Notes: generated by a model from the letters alone, not told the origin. A stretch of 40,953 bases of DNA from Spirochaetaceae bacterium (GCA_025355995.1 JANXYQ010000086.1:1-40953), one strand, 5' to 3'; shown: positions 8,322 through 16,726, counted from the first letter of the stretch. Numbers and translations: made by a program.

Positions 8322-9025
8322 AGGCCCCGTCGCTCGCGCGGATCGGCCCAGCATTCGCGATGGCGCTGGCCCTCGCCGCCGGCGCCTCCGGGCCCTGCCG
8401 CGCGCAGTCCCCGTCCCCCGCCGGCAAGGAGCTGCTGCGCGCCGAGTTCTGGGCCGACATCGAGCCGGTGGCGGGCGTGGGCGACGAATGGCCGGTCGGT
8501 CCGCAGACCCTGCGCTCGCGCGTCCTCGACGAGTCGGCCTGGGTGTTCGGGGGCATGGTCTGGGGCTTCGAATTCAGGTATGCACCCTTCGACAAGACGA
8601 GGGCCATCCAGGAGCGCTTCGACCTCGCGCCCATCCAGTCCCTGGACGCGAAAGAGCTGTCCTTGGCCCCCGGCGCCCGGATGAGCACGCCGGACGCCTT
8701 TTATTCGTTCGTCGAATACGCTCCCGACGCCTCGCTGCTGTCGCTAATGGAGAGTTACGCGTACGACCCCTGGAAGGGCGCGCAGGGCATCGGGAAGGCC
8801 GACATGAGCCAGGGCGTCAAGGGCAGGCGCGCGGCCTACGTCGACGCCCTCAGGGCCGCGGTCCGCTCGTTGCTGCAGGGCCTGGAGCCGAACAAGCCGC
8901 GGCTGGTCCGGGGCAGGGTGGTCTTCGACAGGCCGCCCTCGATGGCTATCATCGGCGGCAGCTATACGGCCCAGGTGCGGGCCCGGGCGATGGTGATCGA
9001 GGTCATTCCCTACAAGGTGTATTGA
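8318..9025 (+). CDS. Conserved secreted protein of unknown function
   Basis: 235 aa. Start ATG 8318 overlaps the rhomboid stop. A Sec signal peptide with hydrophobic core at residues ~9-24 ends near CRAQ. The mature part is soluble-looking, with no recognised catalytic motif; visible blocks are WPVGPQTLRSRV near the N-terminus, MVWGFEFRYAP in the middle and IGGSYTAQVRARAMV near the C-terminus. I do not recognise a family; it resembles conserved periplasmic proteins of treponemes only in general character. Confidence 0.8.
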   Translation: MKAPSLARIGPAFAMALALAAGASGPCRAQSPSPAGKELLRAEFWADIEPVAGVGDEWPVGPQTLRSRVLDESAWVFGGMVWGFEFRYAPFDKTRAIQERFDLAPIQSLDAKELSLAPGARMSTPDAFYSFVEYAPDASLLSLMESYAYDPWKGAQGIGKADMSQGVKGRRAAYVDALRAAVRSLLQGLEPNKPRLVRGRVVFDRPPSMAIIGGSYTAQVRARAMVIEVIPYKVY

Positions 9026-9109
9026 CGCGGAGAACGCATCGCCCGTGGGAAAAACCGCGTGCCGTAGCGGAAGAATTATTGCTCGTGCCCTAGCCGAATC
9101 TCCGCGCTT

Positions 9110-10003
9110 TCACTGAGAAGAAAGCCTGTCCTTCTCGGTCGCTTCGTGGAGGCGCTCGAGCTGTGCCATGATCTCGTCCACGATCGCCTGCTTCTTGTCC
9201 TCTCGGAAGCGATGCTCGTGCTTCACCTGCTCGCGGAAGGCGGGGCAGTCGATGACGGGGCTGACCGTGTAGATGACCCGGTCCTCGCAGACCAAGTCCT
9301 CCATCATCCCGCCCTCTGAGTTGAGGCGCAGGATATTGCCGTTGATCCCCACGAAGCACATCTTCGAGAACGACTTCACGTAAGACGAGATCTCCCGCAC
9401 GCCCTTCTTGCTGTCGGGGTCCCAGGGCCGGTAGCGCGTGCCCGAGGGAAAGACGAGGACGAGGTTGCCCTGCTTCTTGAGCTCGTTGAGAGCCCTCATC
9501 GAGGCGAGGTTGACGGTAGTGCTCCTCATCATCTCGGCCAGGAGCTCCTTGGGGTCCTTGAAGTTGTCCTTGATGATCTCGAGGGATCGCGAGGGGTATA
9601 CTACCAGCCTCGTATAGGCCTCGGTGAAGGCGAGGACGACGGGGCTGGACTCATTGAGCTTGATGCCGGCTATCGCGAGGAGGGAGTCGGCGATTGCCTG
9701 CCCCTCGGGCCCGGCCTGCCTGAGCAGGTAGTGGAAGACGGGAAGGTCGAAGTTGGAGTAGTGCTCGAGGAAGAGGATGCAGGGCTCTCCGGCGGAGGCG
9801 GCCGCGAGCAACTCCCGGAGATTCTCCAGCCCGCGAACGGTCGATCCCGGCAGTAGATTCTCGGAGATTATGGAATCGATGAAGGGCAGGATATCGGGGT
9901 TGCCCTGTTGGTGCACGTTCTTGTCGGAGACGGTCATTTGGCCGCGCGAAACGGCCATCATGCGCATTATGCGATCGCGGTACTTGCGGCTGATGGGTTC
10001 CAA
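9110..10003 (-). CDS. PlsC-like glycerolipid acyltransferase
   Basis: 297 aa. Likely transfers an acyl group to glycerol-3-phosphate or lysophosphatidate at the inner membrane. The HxxxxD motif is HYSNFD and the substrate-binding motif is FPSGTRYRPW, a variant of the usual FPEGTRS. The start is TTG 10003, with AGGAGG five bases upstream. An in-frame start at 10045 is ruled out because a near-perfect promoter overlaps it. The Glu-to-Ser change in the second motif points to a divergent member (LPLAT superfamily), so the exact acceptor is uncertain. Confidence 0.85.
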   Translation of the reverse strand: MEPISRKYRDRIMRMMAVSRGQMTVSDKNVHQQGNPDILPFIDSIISENLLPGSTVRGLENLRELLAAASAGEPCILFLEHYSNFDLPVFHYLLRQAGPEGQAIADSLLAIAGIKLNESSPVVLAFTEAYTRLVVYPSRSLEIIKDNFKDPKELLAEMMRSTTVNLASMRALNELKKQGNLVLVFPSGTRYRPWDPDSKKGVREISSYVKSFSKMCFVGINGNILRLNSEGGMMEDLVCEDRVIYTVSPVIDCPAFREQVKHEHRFREDKKQAIVDEIMAQLERLHEATEKDRLSSQ

Positions 10004-10023
10004 AAAGGCCTCCTGACGGCAGG

Positions 10024-10052
10024 AGTATAGACAGCGACCCGCCATGTGTCAA
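10024..10052 (-). promoter_or_regulatory. Consensus promoter of the acyltransferase gene
   Basis: TTGACA (10052-10047), 17 bp, TATACT (10029-10024) on the minus strand, the closest match to sigma-70 consensus in the window. Start expected near 10017, giving a ~14-nt leader with AGGAGG and the TTG start at 10003. Confidence 0.85.
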
Positions 10053-10070
10053 CTTCGCGGGCCGCTTTCC

Positions 10071-11741
10071 CTAATAGCCGTCCGACAGCGAGCGGTTGAC
10101 GTCCTTCTGGTAGAGCTCCTGATAGACGTAGCTGCGGTTCTTGAGCTTCTCCTTGATATCCTTGGAGAAGGGCATGTACCGCCAGAAGATCCCGCGGATC
10201 TCCTTCTCGAGCTTCTGGATCCCCTCGGCCTCCTTGGTGATCCAGATGAGGTAGTCCTGGATGAAGTACTCCTTCACGTCGCCTCGGATCTTGCGGGACT
10301 GGAACCACTGGTAGTAGTTGCCCGTCAGGCCCTCTTCCATCCAGTAGTAGGAGGCCTTCTCCTTGGCCACCTGCCAGCGCAGGTCCGCGACCGCCGTGAG
10401 CACGGCGAGGCTGAGGTTCTTCGGGTACATCGGGATCGCGACGCGCCCGCGGCTCGTCGCCCGGTTGTGGTTGTCGAAGGGCTCCCAGCAGACGCCCGAG
10501 TCGCCGTAGCAGGGCACGAGGAGGACGAAGGGGACTATCCTGTTGAGGGCGCTCTTGTAGGGCCTGCAGAAGGCCTCGCAGTCTATCGACTCGATCCAGG
10601 CGAGGGCGTGCACGACGTTCTCCCGCGTGGCGATGTCCTTGATGCTCCCGTGGAAGTACTCGCGGGAGAGCAGCGGGAAATGGTTGCCCTGGCGGCCGAT
10701 GCACAGCCTCGTCATCTGCCGGAGCGTGTCGAATTCCTGGGCGAGGGTCTGCATGTCCGCCTTGGCTTCCTGGCCGAGGGCCCCGGCCTTCTCCTGGACG
10801 GTCTTCAGGTCCTCGCCCGCCTTGTCGAATTCGCCTATCGTCTGCATGAGCTCCTTGTCCACCGCCAGCATCTTCCGGATGATGTCGTAGAGCTCGCCCA
10901 TGGATTTCTTCTGCGTATCGTTGTAGGCCGCGGGCACGTGGAGCAGGCCCGGCTGGCTCTGGTGGCTGCAGATGCCGTCTACCCTCTCCTTGAGCAGGGA
11001 CTCGAGCTGGCGCCTCTCCTCCGCCTTCGCCTTCATGATTCCCTCGGAGGCGTCGCGCTTGCCCTGGGCCCGCTGTAGGAGGAGGGCGAAGCGCGACTTG
11101 TCGTCGCCGTCCTTGGCCCTCGGCTTGATCTCGTCGGTGGCGCTCGCGCTCACGAGGCCCGTCGCCACGGCGCGCATCCACTCGTCGACGTAATAGACCG
11201 GCTCGTCGATCTGCTTCTCGTAGACGACCCGGTGGAAGATCTCGGCCATCTCGGGCGAGAGCAGGTTGGGGAGGATGGCCGCGAAGCGGACGGCGATCTT
11301 CTTGGGTATCGGCGACTGGGCGCCTATCGAATGGAGGGCGAGCTTGGAGGCGATGTACCAATAGGCGGGGATGAGCTGCTGGCGGTAGACGCCCTTGTCC
11401 TTCGGGTCGGTGGCCTTGAGGTACTTGCCCAGGAGCTCGTGGAGTTTCGTGGCCTCCTCGCCCTCGCCGCCGAGGACCGTCTTGTAGTAGGCCGGGTCCG
11501 CGAACCAGGCAGCCGGCTTCTCGGCTTCCATCTTCGTCACCTGGTCGAAGCCCTTGCGGGTCAGGTCCACGTCGAACTCGCCCTTGTCGCGGGGCTCGGC
11601 GTTCGGGTCCATGCCGCCGAAGAGCGAGGTGAAGTCCGGCGGCAGCGAAGTTCCAACGGGAGCCTTCTGCGTCCCCGGACGATATTCCTCGACCGAAGCT
11701 CCGATCAGGGCGGCAATCTCGGGGTCAATGTCGTCGGACAC
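10071..11741 (-). CDS. Large conserved protein of unknown function
   Basis: 556 aa, soluble, no signal peptide or membrane helix. The start is GTG 11741 (first residues SDDIDPEIAAL) with GGAG seven bases upstream. A probable coiled-coil lies at ~residues 215-345 (charged K/E/A-rich stretch, KAKAEERRQLESLLKERV). The C-terminal half has many aromatics and cysteines (CYGDSGVCWEPF, YYWMEEGL, YYQWFQSRK). I recognise no named domain; proteins of this kind appear to be shared among treponemes (memory, not searched). It stands alone between the acyltransferase and the DUF475 gene. Confidence 0.8.
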   Translation of the reverse strand: MSDDIDPEIAALIGASVEEYRPGTQKAPVGTSLPPDFTSLFGGMDPNAEPRDKGEFDVDLTRKGFDQVTKMEAEKPAAWFADPAYYKTVLGGEGEEATKLHELLGKYLKATDPKDKGVYRQQLIPAYWYIASKLALHSIGAQSPIPKKIAVRFAAILPNLLSPEMAEIFHRVVYEKQIDEPVYYVDEWMRAVATGLVSASATDEIKPRAKDGDDKSRFALLLQRAQGKRDASEGIMKAKAEERRQLESLLKERVDGICSHQSQPGLLHVPAAYNDTQKKSMGELYDIIRKMLAVDKELMQTIGEFDKAGEDLKTVQEKAGALGQEAKADMQTLAQEFDTLRQMTRLCIGRQGNHFPLLSREYFHGSIKDIATRENVVHALAWIESIDCEAFCRPYKSALNRIVPFVLLVPCYGDSGVCWEPFDNHNRATSRGRVAIPMYPKNLSLAVLTAVADLRWQVAKEKASYYWMEEGLTGNYYQWFQSRKIRGDVKEYFIQDYLIWITKEAEGIQKLEKEIRGIFWRYMPFSKDIKEKLKNRSYVYQELYQKDVNRSLSDGY

Positions 11742-11810
11742 AGGCGTTCTCCGCTTCGTCCCGGCATGCCCCGCTGCTGCGGAGGCCCTGACTGCCGAGG
11801 CCGAATTTTA

Positions 11811-12761
11811 CTAGATTGTATCGCTCCCCGCCCCGCCCTTCAAGGCACCGGCGCCCCTGGCGTCCAAGACCGACTTGATGAAGAAGAAGCCGACGATGAT
11901 GAAGGTCGCCAGGGGGGAGAGCCACTCGGGGAGGCCGAGGCCGAAGGCCTCGCAGGTCATCACGGATCCCAGGGCGAGGATCGAGTACATCGCGCCGTTC
12001 TTGAGGAAGCGGTATTTCTTGATCCGCTCTATGTTGCCCACCGTGATCTGCCTGACGACTATCGCCCCGAGGCCGTTGCCGAGGAGGATGATGGGCACCG
12101 AGAGCGTGAAGGCGAAGGCGCCGAGGACCCCGTCTATCGAGAAGGTCAGGTCGATTATCTCGAGGTAGAGCAGTTTGGAGATGTCGGACATCGCGGAGCC
12201 GAGGAGGCTCGACTCCTGCTTCTCCGCGTTCTGCTTGAATCCGCTGGTGACGAAGAAGGCGGTCGAGCCGATGGTTACCGCGAAGGCGAGCTTGCCGCCC
12301 GCCTCGGAGCCGAACCATACCAGCGCGCAGATGAGGAGGGAGGCCGCGGCGTAGAACCACACTCCCTGCCGCATGAAGAAGCGCTCGCCCGGCAGGCCGA
12401 AGGCCTTGGGTTCCTGGAAGAGCCAGTGGAGGAACAGGAGGAGGAGGAAGACCCCTCCCGCCATGAGGAGGACCGGCTTGGCCGATTCGATCGCCTCGCG
12501 CACGAGGGGGTCGCTCGAGAAGGCAGCCATGAAGGCGCCGATCGGGCCGAGCCCGGGCAGGGTTCCCCAGACTATGAGCCAGGGCAGGAGTCCCCTGACG
12601 GCGAAGACCGCGATCAGGATGCCCCAGGTGAGGAACCACTTCCTGGCCTTCTTGCCGAGCCCTCCGAGGACTTCGGCGTTGATGATCGCGTTGTCCACGC
12701 TGGACACCGTCTCGAAGAGGCAGAGGCCGGCGACCGTTATGAGGATCGTTAGGATGGGCAT
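11811..12761 (-). CDS. DUF475 / TerC-like integral membrane protein
   Basis: 316 aa, about eight membrane helices. Matches the DUF475 group of the TerC superfamily: an acidic motif in a first helix (ETVSSVDNAIINAEVL) and a second one (LTFSIDGVLGAFAFT), the paired Asp-containing helices thought to bind metal ions. TerC relatives are linked to manganese or other metal export and metallation of secreted proteins; the substrate here is unknown. The start ATG 12761 has no ribosome site, and the promoter places the transcript 5' end at the ATG (see 12767-12796). Confidence 0.88.
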   Translation of the reverse strand: MPILTILITVAGLCLFETVSSVDNAIINAEVLGGLGKKARKWFLTWGILIAVFAVRGLLPWLIVWGTLPGLGPIGAFMAAFSSDPLVREAIESAKPVLLMAGGVFLLLLFLHWLFQEPKAFGLPGERFFMRQGVWFYAAASLLICALVWFGSEAGGKLAFAVTIGSTAFFVTSGFKQNAEKQESSLLGSAMSDISKLLYLEIIDLTFSIDGVLGAFAFTLSVPIILLGNGLGAIVVRQITVGNIERIKKYRFLKNGAMYSILALGSVMTCEAFGLGLPEWLSPLATFIIVGFFFIKSVLDARGAGALKGGAGSDTI

Positions 12762-12796
12762 GGCCCACTATAGCCCGAGCCCTCCGGCGCGGGCAA
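12762..12796 (-). promoter_or_regulatory. Leaderless-type promoter of the DUF475 gene
   Basis: TTGCCC (12796-12791), 18 bp, TATAGT (12772-12767), five bases GGGCC, then ATG 12761-12759. Expected start point is at the A of ATG. The promoter occupies the whole gap after the DUF362-ferredoxin gene stop. Confidence 0.65.
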
Positions 12797-13951
12797 TCAG
12801 CGGAGCAGCATCTTGATGAACCAGGGCCTGGAAATGCCGACGGCTCCGTGGGCGCAGAGCTCGTGGCAGCAGAAGCACCTGATGCAGAGGCTCAGGTCGA
12901 CGGACGGCCTCCCGTCCTTCATCGCGATGGCCTTGGGCGGGCATGCCTTCGCGCACATGCCGCAGCCCAGGCATTTTTGCCATTCGAAGGTGGGCTTTGG
13001 CTTGATGACGTTATTGAGCCGCTTCTTCAGGAATTTCGGGAGGAGGATGGCGTAGAAATTGAAGGCGACCTTAACGGTCGGCTTCTTGAAGTCCGCGACG
13101 CGGACCTCGTCCGGATTCTCGCCCAGGACGGCGATGGCCCCGGCCCCGGACGGGCAGAGCCCGCGCTCGATAGACTTGCGGATCGTCGGGACCTGCCTGG
13201 CCTTGAGCCCGATGAGGTCGGCGGCGACCGCGTCGAGGGCGAAGGGATTCGCGCTCGAAATGACGAGGCCTACCTTCCTCGGCGTCCCGTTGGTCGGGCC
13301 GTAGCCCTCCATCCCGATGATCGCGTCCATGACGGTGAGGCAGGGCTTGGCGAAGAGGCAGAGATCTATGAGGAGGTCGGCGAATTCCTCGCTGTCCTCG
13401 AAGCGCAGGTGGTACTCGGCCTTGTAGCTTCCCGGGATGATGCCGAAGAGGTTCTTCACCGCCCCGCTGTATACCGTCATCATGTGGGTCTTGATCCTGG
13501 GGATGCTGATGACCTTGTCGGCCTCGAGGAGGGGCCGTATCGTCTTGACGAGCTTGATTACCCTGCCCTCGGGGTAGGGGACGTCCACCGCCTCGGTGTC
13601 GTAGTTCAGCTGCGCCCCACTGGCCTCCGCGGCCTCCGTCATGCCGCACGTCTCATACACCGACTCGAGGGTCTTCCGGGTGTAGAAATGGTAGCCGCCG
13701 GGGCTGTCGCCGATGACGGGCTTGCCCCCGGCCTCCTTCACGAGCTCGGCGACGGCGCGGGCTACGGCGGGATGGGTGGTGGTGGCCTTCTCGGGCCTGC
13801 GTTTCATCAACAGGCTCACCTTGAGGAGGACCCTCTCGCCGGGCCGGATGAATTTCCCGATGCCGCCCAGGAGGTCGATCGACCGCGCGACGGCGCTCTT
13901 GACCTCGGCATACTCGTAATCGCCGCATCGCGCAATCGCGACTTCGCTCAT
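12797..13951 (-). CDS. DUF362 protein with C-terminal 2x[4Fe-4S] ferredoxin domain
   Basis: 384 aa, cytoplasmic. Residues ~1-300 are a DUF362 domain, with landmarks GERVLLKVSLL, PVIGDSPGG, ISIPRIKTH, VKNLFGIIPG and AIIGMEGYGPTNG. The last ~60 residues carry two ferredoxin cluster motifs, CLGCGMCAKACPP and CIRCFCCHELC, the second with an adjacent Cys-Cys. This suggests electron transfer to or from whatever the DUF362 domain does; no reaction is established for the family that I can name. Start ATG 13951 follows GGGAGG. Last gene of a four-gene operon; the permease stop lies 11 bp upstream. Confidence 0.9.
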   Translation of the reverse strand: MSEVAIARCGDYEYAEVKSAVARSIDLLGGIGKFIRPGERVLLKVSLLMKRRPEKATTTHPAVARAVAELVKEAGGKPVIGDSPGGYHFYTRKTLESVYETCGMTEAAEASGAQLNYDTEAVDVPYPEGRVIKLVKTIRPLLEADKVISIPRIKTHMMTVYSGAVKNLFGIIPGSYKAEYHLRFEDSEEFADLLIDLCLFAKPCLTVMDAIIGMEGYGPTNGTPRKVGLVISSANPFALDAVAADLIGLKARQVPTIRKSIERGLCPSGAGAIAVLGENPDEVRVADFKKPTVKVAFNFYAILLPKFLKKRLNNVIKPKPTFEWQKCLGCGMCAKACPPKAIAMKDGRPSVDLSLCIRCFCCHELCAHGAVGISRPWFIKMLLR

Positions 13952-13962
13952 CCCAGCCTCCC

Positions 13963-14871
13963 TCATCGGACCACGGCCAGCGCCGCATCGATCGCGAGGC
14001 CCGAGGCGATCGCGAAGACGAGGTTGAAGGCGATGTACAGCATGAAATTCCTCGTCCCGAGGAGGATCTTGACCGCGCCCAGGTTCGTGAGCTTGGTCGC
14101 CGGGCCGCTGATCATGAAGGCGATGGCCGACCCGGGCGACATGCCCATCTCGAGGGCGGCCTTCAGCAGCGGAATCGTCCCGCCCCCGCAGAGATAGGCG
14201 GGCACCCCGACCGAGGCGGCGATGACCGGCCCGAAGCCCGATCGGGGACCGAGGCTCGTGGCAGCCCATTCCCTCGGGAAATACTGGTCGAATAGGGCGG
14301 TTAAGGCGATGCCTCCGAGGAAATAGGGCGCAGTCTTGTAGAGGCCCCTCCAGAGGCTCGCCGCGAAATCCCGTGCCGAGGGGACTTTCCCCCGCTCGCC
14401 GCGCTCGGGGAAGACGCCCAGGTCGAAGAGCCTCCGATTCCCGAACAGGTATCGGACGGCCAGGCCGGCCGCCGCGCCCGCGGCGAGACAGGCGCCGAGC
14501 CTCATGATGGCGATGGGCAGTCCCAGGGCCAGGCTAAAGGCGAAGAGGTTCGGATTGATGAGAATGGAGGAGATCATGAAAGCGGCGAGGAGGTACTGGG
14601 GCGCCCCTCCTCGAGCCAGCGAGGCGAGGAGGGGGATGGTGCCGTACATACAGACCGGCGAGGCCGCGCCTAGAAGGGCGGCGAGGAGGCTCCTAGGCAG
14701 GGCATGGTCCGAGCCCCCGAGCCGCGCGACGGCCCCGGATATCCTCGCCCCGAGGAACACCGAGACCAGCGAGCCGATGACCAGACCGCAGGCCCAATAG
14801 GGGGCTATCCTCGCGAACTGGACGGCCACGAGCTCGGCCAGGTGGGCGGTTTCCCAGGTCCCTGTCATCAT
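13963..14871 (-). CDS. Permease of the ArsP/YraQ (PF03773-like) family
   Basis: 302 aa, about eight to ten membrane helices. The two pseudo-symmetric motifs of this family are visible: AASPVCMYGTIPLLASL and VPAYLCGGGTIPLLKAAL, each with a membrane-embedded cysteine, followed by INPNLFAFS and FMISGPATKL. Relatives export organoarsenicals or are annotated as putative metal/permease proteins; the substrate here is unknown. Start ATG 14871 (or 14868) directly follows GAGGGG, which overlaps the preceding DUF362 stop, so translation is coupled. It lies between two DUF362 genes. Confidence 0.85.
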   Translation of the reverse strand: MMTGTWETAHLAELVAVQFARIAPYWACGLVIGSLVSVFLGARISGAVARLGGSDHALPRSLLAALLGAASPVCMYGTIPLLASLARGGAPQYLLAAFMISSILINPNLFAFSLALGLPIAIMRLGACLAAGAAAGLAVRYLFGNRRLFDLGVFPERGERGKVPSARDFAASLWRGLYKTAPYFLGGIALTALFDQYFPREWAATSLGPRSGFGPVIAASVGVPAYLCGGGTIPLLKAALEMGMSPGSAIAFMISGPATKLTNLGAVKILLGTRNFMLYIAFNLVFAIASGLAIDAALAVVR

Positions 14872-14875
14872 CCCC

Positions 14876-15868
14876 TCATTTCGCCCTCTTGAAGCTGCTC
14901 TTGAAGTCCATCTTGATCTCGTCCAGCTTGGCGCCCACGACTTTGATTTTCGCGAGATCGGATACGCCGAGCCCTTGAGCGGCCGCGAGCTTGACGTGGG
15001 GAACCTGACTGAGCGCGAAGCCCATGAAGGTCAGGGCGACCGTGTCCAGCGCGACGGGATCCCTCCCCGCGAGGACTATCTCGGACTTGACGGGCGTATT
15101 GTATACCGGGCCATAGCCCTCGCCGCCCACCACGCCGTCGATCACCGCGAAATCGGGCATGCGGATCATGTTCAGGTCGACGATGATCTCGGAGAGCGGA
15201 AAGCTGTGGAGGCCGTTCTTGTCGCCGTAGCCCCCGTAGATCTTCTCCGACGGGATGCCGAAGCTGTTCTTCAGGGTGAGGGAGACGACGGCCTCGGGGA
15301 TGGAGTGGGTTTTGAGCTTGGGAACCTCTATCAGGACGTCGGCGTCCATGACGATCTTGGGAATGAACAGGCTTCTCCCGACGAGGCTCTTGGGGGGCTT
15401 GAGCTCGTAGCAATCCTTCTTCTCGCAGGAGTTGAAGTTGAAGAGTTCCACCCCCTTGATAGTGTCGTATTTGCTGATGGCGGCGTGGGTCTTGCTGAAG
15501 GAATCGCCTTGGAAGCCTCCCTCGGCGATTATTATCCGCGAAGGCTCCAGGGCTTTGAGCATGTCGACGAGGGTCGCGACGACCCGGTAATCCGTAGTCT
15601 TGGGATCGTCCGGGAAAGGCCCCGTGCAGAGATTCGGCTTGATCAGGACGACATCGCCCTTCTTGACGAGGCCGGTCAGGCCCCCGGCGTTTTCGATGGC
15701 CGTTCGGGTGGCGACCGCATAATCGCCTCCCCGGCCGATCCCGACGATTGGCTCGGGCGAGAGATCCGGCAGTGGCTTGACCACGGGGACGGCGCCGAGG
15801 GCGAGGGGTGCGAAGGCGAGTGCGATCGCCAATGCGAGCAGGTTTCCGGATCTTGGTCTCACGAGCAT
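14876..15868 (-). CDS. Secreted DUF362 domain protein
   Basis: 330 aa with a Sec-type signal peptide (hydrophobic core ~residues 9-25, ending near LGAVP). The DUF362 domain follows: VLIKPNLCTG, IIIAEGGFQGD, IEVPKLKTH, LKNSFGIPS, VIDGVVGGEGYGP. It lacks the ferredoxin tail of its paralogue encoded two genes downstream. Three other cysteines occur (NFNSCEKKDC region). Start ATG 15868 follows AAGGAG. Having one cytoplasmic and one exported DUF362 protein flanking a permease suggests a job split across the membrane (inference). Confidence 0.88.
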   Translation of the reverse strand: MLVRPRSGNLLALAIALAFAPLALGAVPVVKPLPDLSPEPIVGIGRGGDYAVATRTAIENAGGLTGLVKKGDVVLIKPNLCTGPFPDDPKTTDYRVVATLVDMLKALEPSRIIIAEGGFQGDSFSKTHAAISKYDTIKGVELFNFNSCEKKDCYELKPPKSLVGRSLFIPKIVMDADVLIEVPKLKTHSIPEAVVSLTLKNSFGIPSEKIYGGYGDKNGLHSFPLSEIIVDLNMIRMPDFAVIDGVVGGEGYGPVYNTPVKSEIVLAGRDPVALDTVALTFMGFALSQVPHVKLAAAQGLGVSDLAKIKVVGAKLDEIKMDFKSSFKRAK

Positions 15869-15889
15869 GACCGACTCCTTTTTTGCGGC

Positions 15890-16654
15890 TCAGAAAAAGG
15901 CCGAGAGGCTGAGGATGGCGGTGATTGCCGCGAAATAGGCGAAATAATAGAGCATTCCCTTGGGCTTCAAGATCAGGGCCAGCGCGGCGAGCGCGGAGAA
16001 ATCGGTGAGGGTCGCCAGGATCCTCATCGCCAGGAGGAAAAAGGGATTCTCCACGTTGCGCCTCGCGAAGAAGGCAGGCAGGAACGCGGTGGCCGGGCTC
16101 GCATAGAGGAAGCCGATGACGGCGCCCAGAGCGTAGCGGCGGAAGGCCGTGTCGGCCAGGGCCCCTGCCGCGAGGCAGGCCAGGGACGCGGCGATGGCCG
16201 GGAGGGCGGAACGCGGCCTGGGACGGAAGACGCTCGTCTCGCAGGGCCTCGCTCGCAGCGCGAGGAGGCCGCCGAGGCTCCCCGCCGCGAGGGCTAGGAT
16301 AATGCGGCCATAGCCCGTCCTCCAGATAAAAGTCGGATCCGTGAACGGCACGAGAGAATTGAAGAGGGCGTTGGCGCAGAGGAAGGGGACGGCGAGCGCG
16401 AGATCGAGGCCGGCGGCCAGGGCGAAGGCCGCCATGGGCGCGGCGCCCCAGAGGCCGAGGGGGAGCAGGACCCCTAATCCGGACGCGGAGAGCGTTCCTG
16501 CGAAGGCGGCCAGGCCGGAGGCGTTCCCGATCCCCGCGCGGATACGGCCCGCCTTGGCCAGGCGGTAGATCGGAAGGGCGAGTGCGCAACCTGCCACGAA
16601 TTGGATGAGGCTCGATCCGAAGCCGGCGAGCGAGTACGAAAGGAAAGCGAGCAT
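15890..16654 (-). CDS. Polytopic membrane protein, possible divergent permease
   Basis: 254 aa, strongly hydrophobic, about eight helices. Parts of the pattern (LLPLGLWGAAPMAAFAL, then a helix with NALFNS and a Gly/Ala-rich helix) resemble the PF03773-like permease encoded two genes downstream, but the CxxG motif is missing. The start ATG 16654 is preferred: the in-frame ATG 16672 lies upstream of a TATACT (16668-16663) that would leave it out of the transcript. First gene of a four-gene operon with gaps of 21, 4 and 11 bp. Function unknown. Confidence 0.75.
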   Translation of the reverse strand: MLAFLSYSLAGFGSSLIQFVAGCALALPIYRLAKAGRIRAGIGNASGLAAFAGTLSASGLGVLLPLGLWGAAPMAAFALAAGLDLALAVPFLCANALFNSLVPFTDPTFIWRTGYGRIILALAAGSLGGLLALRARPCETSVFRPRPRSALPAIAASLACLAAGALADTAFRRYALGAVIGFLYASPATAFLPAFFARRNVENPFFLLAMRILATLTDFSALAALALILKPKGMLYYFAYFAAITAILSLSAFF

Positions 16655-16662
16655 ATCGCGGG

Positions 16663-16668
16663 AGTATA
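16663..16668 (-). promoter_or_regulatory. -10 element of the membrane protein/DUF362 operon
   Basis: TATACT on the minus strand, eight bases before ATG 16654, so the leader would be only one or two bases. No convincing -35 at 16-18 bp (TTGGCC is at 20 bp). Confidence 0.45.
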
Positions 16669-16694
16669 GCATCCCTATTCGTCCGCTCGGCCAA

Positions 16695-16726
16695 TAAAAA
16701 AGGCCACCGCGTCGCGGTGACCTTTC
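16695..16726 (-). terminator. Intrinsic terminator of tRNA-Ala
   Basis: Minus-strand stem AAAGGTCACCGCG / CGCGGTGGCCTTT with one mismatch and a tiny loop, followed by TTTTTTATT. It starts about 8 bp after the tRNA 3' end. Confidence 0.85.

Noticed and set aside
9026-9109. Terminator between convergent 9025 and 9110 genes
   Set aside because: Only a 4-bp stem (CCGC/GCGG near 9055-9070) without a T-run is visible.
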